Origin: Trichobilharzia szidati
Lineage: Eukaryota > Platyhelminthes > Trematoda > Strigeidida > Schistosomatidae
Reading direction: 5' to 3'
Length of the DNA: 64,000 nucleotides
NCBI GenBank assembly: GCA_944472155.2
Contig: OX235279.1
Location: forward strand, 158,184,199-158,248,198
Shown here: piece after piece, positions 57,520-64,000 of the stretch
Numbering within the stretch: position 1 is the stretch's first letter
Layout of the letters: the number at the start of each line of letters is the position of its first letter
The notes under the pieces: model-generated
What the model was told of the DNA's origin: nothing
Database searches by the model: none
What the model saw: only the letters and a program-made list of their open reading frames with translations
Position numbers and translations under genes: made by a program

Positions 57520-58600
57520 AGTTAGGAAAAGAATCTTCTAAATGAAAAGATATGAAATCATATCATCTTGGTGCACATTTTCCGTTCTTCCTTTCGTTTA
57601 AGTTTGTCAATGGGAAGGATTATATGAAGTCCTGTACATTATCTTCTTGATATTGCCATAAGGGGAAATTAAAAAAATTAAGCATGACTGTGAGGTTGAT
57701 TTATTGACACAACTAGTTGAAAACAATTCACATCAACCAGTAGAGCATGCTATTCAGCCAAATAGAAGTGATGTAAACGCTGGAGAGCCGTTTCATTCAT
57801 TCGGTAGCACACTGGCTAGTACCCTTTCCGAGTGAGGTCAAATACAAAGATCACTTCAAACTAACTGAAATCTGGCTAACTACTTGGATGAATAGTTAAA
57901 CAATAGGATCAAATAGAACCATTAATCTGCAGATAACGCAGATGAATCAGCTTTGTCTTACTGCTTCTCGTTTTCACTGCAAAGGCTTCCCAGACTATTA
58001 CATTGTGAATCACTTGGAATGTGGCATCATCAAATAGCTACTGAATGAGGTTTGTAAGTGTGATGCAGGGTTGAAGCAGTTTCCAGATTACTTCACAGTC
58101 AACTCCATCAAATGTTTTTCCGAATTTAATAAATTCGAAGCATGGAGATAACACATTTTCCTTTGAGGGACATTTAGGCGTGCTTCACCGATTCAGTGAC
58201 AACTTGAACTGGGTTCAATTTTGTACAAAGTATTTTACATTTAAAAATTAGTTAAAACAACAACAATAATAATGATGATAATATTCTTGAAACCAGCTGA
58301 TTTAAATCAAATTTAGTTAACATTTAAGCCAGCCAGACTTCGGATCTGATTTTAACTGATTCCGTTCTTTTAGAGCTGGGTCGAAAAGAGATACACACCG
58401 CTAATAGATAACTTGGTTTCAGAGGAGCGAAATGGCTGACCGCTGTGTTTACATCAGTTCAACGATATGACTAGCGAGCAAGCAGTATTGTTCAACAAGA
58501 ATGCCTTCCAACTAAATAGTCATATCAATTAATGAGTAGTATAGGAAATTAATTGGGAGATAGAATATGATAAAATAAAATTAACAAGAACTCTACATAC
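57520..58600. other. intron, no gene recognised
   Basis: 57960-58180 contains weak RTE-like palm traces (minus). No exon seen. Confidence 0.35.
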
Positions 58601-58723
58601 AGCATTTTCACTTTGTAACTTGTTGATATACTGGGTACAAAAGTGCGCATGTTTTTGTAAAATTTCAATTTGTTGTTGCTGTGACTGTCCTTGTTCTTGT
58701 TGTAATTTCCTGTTCTGTTGACA
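58601..58723 (-). CDS. coiled-coil exon of the N/Q-rich gene (41 codons)
   Basis: Acceptor CTTGTACTTTTAG (AG at 58725-58724); 123 nt open; donor GCT|GTATGTAG (GT at 58600-58599). Phase 0 on both sides. The product is Gln-rich, CQQNRKLQQEQGQS, then IEILQKHAHFCTQYINKLQS, ending SENA. Joined to the exon at 46191 it gives NKLQSENATLRNQL, and a/d positions L, A, C, I, L, N, L, L fall in strict 4-3 spacing across the junction, with Asn at one core position as in leucine zippers. This supports both exons and the splice. Upstream exons with the N-terminus are not identified. Confidence 0.85.
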
Positions 58724-58789
58724 CTAAAAGTACAAGAATTCAAATAATAAGAAGATATTCTGGTTTTGTGTTTAATCACAATCGAACAT

Positions 58790-58960
58790 TAGTTGGAGAA
58801 CGATAGAGAAAGACAGCAGGGAATATTGGACAGCTCTTTTGTAGATAGCGGTGTTAGACTCTTCACTAGTGCGCAGCCGTAATTCCCGAACCAGGAATCG
58901 AGCCTAGGACCATCAGATTTCAAGATCAGTCTATTTACCATCTAGTCACTGGGATTCAAT
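58790..58960 (-). repeat. family A repeat, degenerate hammerhead
   Basis: GAATATTGGACAGCTCTTTTG, GACTCTTCACTAGTGCGC and GGAATCGAGCCTAGGACC are the reverse complement of family A; CTGATGA reads CTAGTGA. Confidence 0.6.
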
Positions 58961-60320
58961 AATCCATGACTTCTATCCTCTGTCAATTTACGCGATATAT
59001 CACTACTGCTAACTGATACTGTTGATGAGCGTTCATTCCAGCCACATATGGTTGACTATACCCCACCAGCAAAGACTTTTCACTACAGCTTCATGACTTG
59101 CACCCAGTGGCCACTATTCAGAAGATTTTAGGTACTACGAGAATTTTTATTAATTTTATCGAGGATTCTCTCAGTCGAATCGAGAACATTTAGAGAATCC
59201 TTGAGGTTCGGTGGTGAAATTTGCACTGCTGAAGAATTTGTAAATTTGGATTACACGCATATTCAGTAACGCGTTGATTGTTAACAATTCTGTAATTGTT
59301 TGGCTCTTGACAAACATAGGATGAAACTCACCTCCTTCTCGATCCCACTCCACCACTAGCCACCAGGCAAAGAAATAGCATCAGCTTTATGGAAATGATG
59401 ACCAATATTCTGATTCTTTTCTGTTCTTCACGTAGTCATTAGGGCTTCAAACTTCTTTTCAAGTTTCAGCAGTCGACATTGGTGTTTTTGTTTGAAGTGT
59501 GAGGTAGCAAACCATACTTACAACATCCCCTCTTTTCCTGGCTTACTGGTTGCTAGTGAAGTACGCGAGGTTTTTCAAGAGTGCTTGGTGGCCGGGAAGA
59601 TGACCCGGACCACCAGTGTGATAGCTAGCGGACATTCTGCCATCGAACCACCGATGCATTATGTACTGATTAAGAGCATTCAATTTAAATTATATTCACC
59701 ATGTCTTGTGTTATGTTGTGGTTATAAAAACCAACTAAATTCAATGAACAAAAAGCATCTAACTTATTCGTTCTCATATTTTATGGACTTCTGTACATTT
59801 TACATAATTTACCCTATCACTTGATCCTGAATTATGATTATAACCACAAAACATTTTATCACATTTCACATTATATTTATAAGCAGTCATACCCTATCGT
59901 ATCTTTACGAGTAACTCATATATATACATATATATACAAATGCACAGCTTGATAATAAACTCGCTGAAAACAGTCAGTCTCTTCAATGAATCATTTGTGT
60001 TCGTAATCAAATATCTCTAAAAAATGAATGATCCGCATGATCTCCGATAACCGTGGTGCCAGTTACCAACCTGCTGTCCTCTCCATTGGTCTGTAAGTGA
60101 TTACGATTGACTCAATCATTCAGAGCTGACGGCTGTATTTTCATTACTCTTGTTAGTTGCTGTACACAATAACAACCTTGTTAGCATTCGGTAACTCGCA
60201 GAGCTCTATGCTAGTTAGTAATTTGCGGGTCTCCCTGGTTGGAATCTTGCCAATATCCAGATTTTCAATCCATTTGACCATCTTTCGCATTATCGCTAAT
60301 GATATTTCTGGTTATGGTAA
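58960..60320. other. intron or upstream region; two weak exon-like sites
   Basis: A strong GAG|GTGAGT donor at about 59336 (-) follows a possible 24 nt phase-0 stretch after GGTGGCTAG, but no other support exists. SINE-like text at 59440-59660 includes a GTAAGT that belongs to a repeat. Not called as exons. Confidence 0.25.
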
Positions 60321-60329
60321 ACTGTGTCA

Positions 60330-60625
60330 TACCAAGGACTCTGGAGAGAGAGAAGGGGGAAATACGTCGAGCTGACAAGACTATAAAAGGTCTGCACTTC
60401 GTGAATGAAAACCAACAATCTGACAGAAGAAGCAGGAAGCGAAGATGGAACTTCAATTAAACGTAGAGGAGACATGTCTGATGAAGACAATTAACCAACA
60501 ACGCGGGAAGTCACTCCTTTCACCAGCCATACTGGCAGCATTGTTTCAGACACCTTCGACATGGATGAGGATGCCAAATCCAGTCATGGGCTCATATTCA
60601 TATTTAATGGATGATGGTGTGTTTT
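60330..60625 (+). pseudogene. decayed coding stretch of unknown origin
   Basis: Plus strand from about 60406 reads MKTNNLTEEAGSEDGTSIKR, RGDMSDEDN, a stop, then TREVTPFTSHTGSIVSDTFD and MDEDAKSSHGL. It looks like once-coding acidic sequence with one stop. No splice sites or family could be recognised; it could be a retroelement gag-like region or a pseudogene. Confidence 0.35.
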
Positions 60626-60629
60626 GGTG

Positions 60630-61170
60630 AATACCTGCAGTGTACTCTAATATGCCTTCGCAGTGTCAGATTGCATGAGTTGTGCAGTTTATTCCGTGAG
60701 CGGTAGTCACTCAGCCAAGTAATCTATGAGCTGGTGACATCAATAAATGAGCTAGCAGTATCAGTCCACTTTAGTCTTATTGACCAACTAATCAGTTGCT
60801 GGAGTCATATATATAACCCTAACGCTTTTTCCTCAAACCCCACTTTATGGATCCCATCGGAGTCCCATGACTAGAATTTCAGGAAATTTAATCCGTGTTC
60901 AGTCACTAATGAGAAGTGGATTAATTCTGAGGTGTTAGTTTGCAGGTATCTGGCTGGTGGCAGCAACAAATATCTCAGCTTGATAGGAGGTCACAGCTTC
61001 CATCCTTGGTTACATTACGCTCTGGTGAATGGTCACAAACTATGATGAAGAAATGGAAAAGTCACTCCCTGGTTTTGAATGCTTCTCTGTTTGGTCGCTA
61101 TGAGTATATGTGAATCCAGGTTTCTCACTCACCGGCAATCTCACCATCAGAAACTAGATACATGACATTT
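60630..61170. other. no gene recognised
   Basis: A 21 nt phase-0 stretch between TCTAG and CCG|GTGAGTGAG near 61130-61150 (-) is noted but unsupported. Confidence 0.25.
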
Positions 61171-61174
61171 TGAA

Positions 61175-61265
61175 TAATGAACAGCTCAGTGGTAGTTTCT
61201 CCGTATGCGAGGTTCGAATCCTCTCTGAGAGGAAATCAGTTTACTGAAGGTTCTAGATATACCTA
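61175..61265 (+). repeat. tRNA-like SINE head
   Basis: A-box-like CAGCTCAGTGGTAGTTTCTC and B box GGTTCGAATCC (61211-61221) spaced as in tRNA genes. The acceptor stem does not pair; it resembles the head of family B. Confidence 0.5.
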
Positions 61266-61269
61266 TTGT

Positions 61270-61995
61270 TAATTGATGCTAATAAGCATAAAGAGCCAAT
61301 CGACAGCTTCCTGTCTATTTAACTTCTATACGCCCAAATGGTTCATACATTTAGAAGGACCATTGAATCAATTAATTAAATTGGTATTATTGAAAAAGCA
61401 CCGAGAAAACACCAAGTATTGTTGTAATTGTGTAGTTGACGTTATATACTACTGGCAGATAGACGTGAGTAGTTGGACATTTCTCACAACAACTAGTAGT
61501 GCTTGCTAACCGAATTAAAGTGATCTAAATACCGCAAAGCATTTTCACCAGTTTGACATCGAGTTCATCCAGCGGTATATCTGGTAGGACTCAGCTCAGA
61601 GGGTTGAAACCATCCGATTTCTTTCTAGCTACCTGCGTGAAGTGGCAGGAGAATAAAGCAAATTGACCTTTAGCAATTTACACAGTTCGAGGTTGTACGT
61701 TCTCAGCCTTCATTGTCCTCTATGTAGACAACATCCCCTCCGCGTAGTATTCAGTATGAATTAAGCTTTGAGAATCCCCCACCAATCAACTTGCCGCCTC
61801 TCCTGGCGACTTCGCACAAGTTTAGTAGATTCCGGATATATTAGTCACCCGCTTTTGTACTACTGATTTTGTTAACCCTGCAGTAGGCCTATAATGCATG
61901 TGACTTCCTTTTTATGGTGTGAAAAATCTGACGGATACAAAAATGTCCATTAGTTACAGTTTCATCAGAGTATCTGACTTTTGGGAATTCCATGG
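61270..61995. other. no gene recognised
   Basis: No exon or repeat unit could be defined. Confidence 0.35.
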
Positions 61996-61999
61996 TATT

Positions 62000-62260
62000 T
62001 TTTTGCTTTCCCTGTATGTCTGAGATTTATACATCTTAGTCTAGTTGGTCTTCGTTGTTGTCTGATATATAAAAGAATGAATATGACATGTCTTCCGACA
62101 GCTAGGTTATGTTTCTATGGATGCAAAGACAAAAGGAGATGCCTACTTGGACCACTATATGTTTTTCGTACTTGTCGCAGCTTACCTTATAGATGAGATT
62201 AGTTCTGTCTTCTTTTTCCGTGTCGTCTTCCAGTTGAAGCAGTATGTAGACTAAACTGAT
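62000..62260 (-). mobile_element. Penelope-like GIY-YIG remnant
   Basis: Minus strand reads TEKEDRTNLIYKVSCDKYEK then HIVVQVGISF, equivalent to TTKEDKTNIMYKINCNCEKH and YIGQSGRPL in the copy at 1485-1730. The YIG glycine is changed. Confidence 0.65.
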
Positions 62261-62264
62261 TTCA

Positions 62265-63050
62265 AAGGTTTGTAGGTGAAATTGGTTCCAAAAGGTTTCA
62301 ATAGTCTCTAAGTACGATTTCAGACACTTTAGAATGGTCTTCTTTTTGTGCTTTCATAGAATTCTTTTGTGCTGATGGGGTATGACTGAGAATAGACATC
62401 TTTTCAGGAAGTTTCGAGATACACTTATAAACAGGTTTGTGGAAAATGAGTACTATTACAAAGGGGCATTTCACAGATTGGGTGAACAGTCTGTAAATTT
62501 ATGAGACTTTACGGTTGATTTCAACTCCAAAATGTGTAAGAACAAAATAAAAAACACTAAGTAAACCATTTTTGTATTTTGTTTCTAAGTAAACATTGTA
62601 GTTGACACTGGATGCAGTGAGTGCTTATCAAAAGGCAAATAAAAATGCAACAATCTGATTTATAAAGTTTTCAAAGAAAGCAAGCAGGAAACATCAAAAC
62701 AAACAGAGGGAAACATGGAAGTAATCGAGATTTACGCGACAATCAGAAAAAAATGGATAAAGATTTCAAATTCACTTTTACAAAATCAAAAAGCAGCTTG
62801 CAGTGATGAATAGTGGTGTAAAAAACAGCTGGTACATCCCAGGAGTGAAGCTTTGGGACGGACAGAAAGGATGGGTTGACTGGCAAGGGAGAGACTTCGA
62901 CACTTCAGCCTATGAATTATAACTACCATCGATGTGGATGTCACTTACACGTGGGATGAATGTGCGAAGCTGGCAGTATTGCATCGTCTCAGACCTCTTA
63001 TCAGCAAAGGCGACTTGGGCTGATAGTAAGGGTAGAAAGCCCGAGTAGAA
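62265..63050. other. no gene recognised
   Basis: No coding or repeat structure I can define. Confidence 0.35.
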
Positions 63051-63059
63051 AATAAAAGC

Positions 63060-63130
63060 TTAGTCTGGGTTCAAACCGCGAACCTTCTACATATAAAGCC
63101 GATATGATAACCACTACACCACCACAACCC
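63060..63130 (-). tRNA. tRNA-Val-like pseudogene or SINE head
   Basis: Minus strand TGGTGTAGTGGTTATCATAT is a near-perfect A-box/D-arm of eukaryotic tRNA-Val type. GGTTCGCGGTTTGAACCCAG gives the T-arm. The acceptor stem is not paired and the anticodon stem is poor, so it is not a functional tRNA gene. Confidence 0.5.
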
Positions 63131-63134
63131 AATG

Positions 63135-64000
63135 ATGCTCTTTGGCATTAATTTGCATTCCGAGCAGAATATAATGCTTCAAGTTTCTTTTGAACTTTCA
63201 TTAGAAATGAAGTTACTAACTCCACTCGCAACCATTCCTCTTTTGTAGATTTACTAATGAATAGCAAACCAAGTGAGATTAAAGAGTGTTTTTGAGGCCG
63301 AGAGTCGAACTCCAACCAAGTGCGTGGATGGCGGCAGGCGGTAGCTCGATATGCATAACATATGTTGTAGCCATCTAAATGGGGGCGGCCTGATTCCTCC
63401 TTGTTACCACTAACACCCTTTGCTTAATCTTATTGTAACGGATCATATTCCACAGCCCAATACGAGAAACAGAAAGCAGATACCCATGGCTAAAGAATTA
63501 TAACCTCTATATATCTGCCACTTTCAGTGGCTATATGTCCAATTTATACATTTAAATGAAACTACGTAAAAATCCTGTCTGTAACACAATAATGTCGAGC
63601 AAATCAACACTCCTATACTGATCGTGTACTTGAGGCACACAGGCTTTCATCAACCTCTATCACACTCCCCTCTTCACTGCCTTGAAGTTGAAGGACAAAC
63701 GTCAGACCATAGGGGATAAAATATGAGTTACTCTGGCAACGAATAAGCTGAGAGCTTGTGCAGATGGAAAAGGAGCCGAATGGGTCTAATAAAGTACCCT
63801 AAGTGGAGACATTCATGTGACACCATACACCATCTCGGGTGCTGACTGGAATCCGGACGAAAAGAGACAAATTTAATGTGTGTCTGAGAGTTGTATAGGT
63901 GACATCACATGGGCACGAGGAAATGTAAGCTTGTGGGTGGACGGGAGGCAGTCACTTAGTCAGCTGAAAGTGATGTTATAGAACCAAGTGGAATGTAGGT
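63135..64000. other. no gene recognised
   Basis: Weak RTE-like tail traces near 63700-64000 (+). No exon seen. Confidence 0.3.

Noticed and set aside
59337..59360. 24 nt phase-0 micro-exon candidate with GAG|GTGAGT donor (minus)
   Set aside because: Good donor but unlikely peptide (WWSGIEKE) and no linked exon.
61130..61151. 21 nt phase-0 micro-exon candidate (minus)
   Set aside because: Acceptor tract is poor and the stretch adjoins repeat sequence.
63060..63130. Functional tRNA-Val gene
   Set aside because: Acceptor and anticodon stems do not pair.
1..64000. CRISPR arrays, bacterial operons, rRNA genes
   Set aside because: No regular spaced direct repeats, no operon-like coding, and intron-bearing exons show nuclear eukaryotic DNA.

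Overview
This window looks like genomic DNA of a blood fluke (genus Schistosoma or a close relative). It is AT-rich and intron-rich. It is packed with decayed retrotransposons of kinds known from schistosomes: RTE-like non-LTR elements, Penelope-like elements with GIY-YIG endonuclease ends, and tRNA-derived short repeats carrying hammerhead ribozymes. It also holds very small in-frame exons, a schistosome habit. The species cannot be fixed from sequence alone.

One host gene can be supported. It lies on the minus strand and covers nearly the whole window. Its exons, in transcript order, are 58723-58601, 46191-45835, a possible micro-exon at 45113/45109-45089, 43795-43436, 40077-39511, 35591-35556 (36 nt), 34350-34315 (36 nt, less certain), 14415-13711 and 3664-3263. 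Every confidently read junction is in phase 0, so every exon is a whole number of codons. The first two exons join into an unbroken leucine-zipper-like coiled coil whose heptad pattern runs across a 12.4 kb intron. The rest is low-complexity protein rich in Asn, Gln, Ser and acidic residues. I do not recognise the family. The N-terminus is not seen, and a possible alternative first exon (MSLASSVQ) lies at 48389-48366.

The introns are mostly mobile-element debris. The largest structure is a pair of inverted arms of about 3.9-4.5 kb, near 95% identical where I compared them, at 17139-21058 and 49117-53569. They sit in two different introns of the gene and enclose its middle exons. This layout could favour RNA pairing, exon circularisation or genomic inversion. 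A smaller, near-perfect inverted pair (207 bp arms, about 0.5 kb spacer) flanks a Penelope-like GIY-YIG fragment at 33108-33997.

Hammerhead-ribozyme-like sequences occur in three repeat families. (A) A frequent repeat associated with Penelope-like remnants has the core CTGATGA...GAAACAGCTGTC. (B) A tRNA-promoter SINE has GAAACCTAGG; its best copy is at 1866-1898. (C) A third family resembles the known schistosome Sm-alpha hammerhead. In families A and B stem III reduces to a six-base palindrome, which suggests activity as a dimer.

The remainder is RTE reverse-transcriptase fragments on both strands, one better preserved reverse transcriptase of a second family (46908-48300, minus), further tRNA-headed repeats, microsatellites and long stretches with no recognisable gene.
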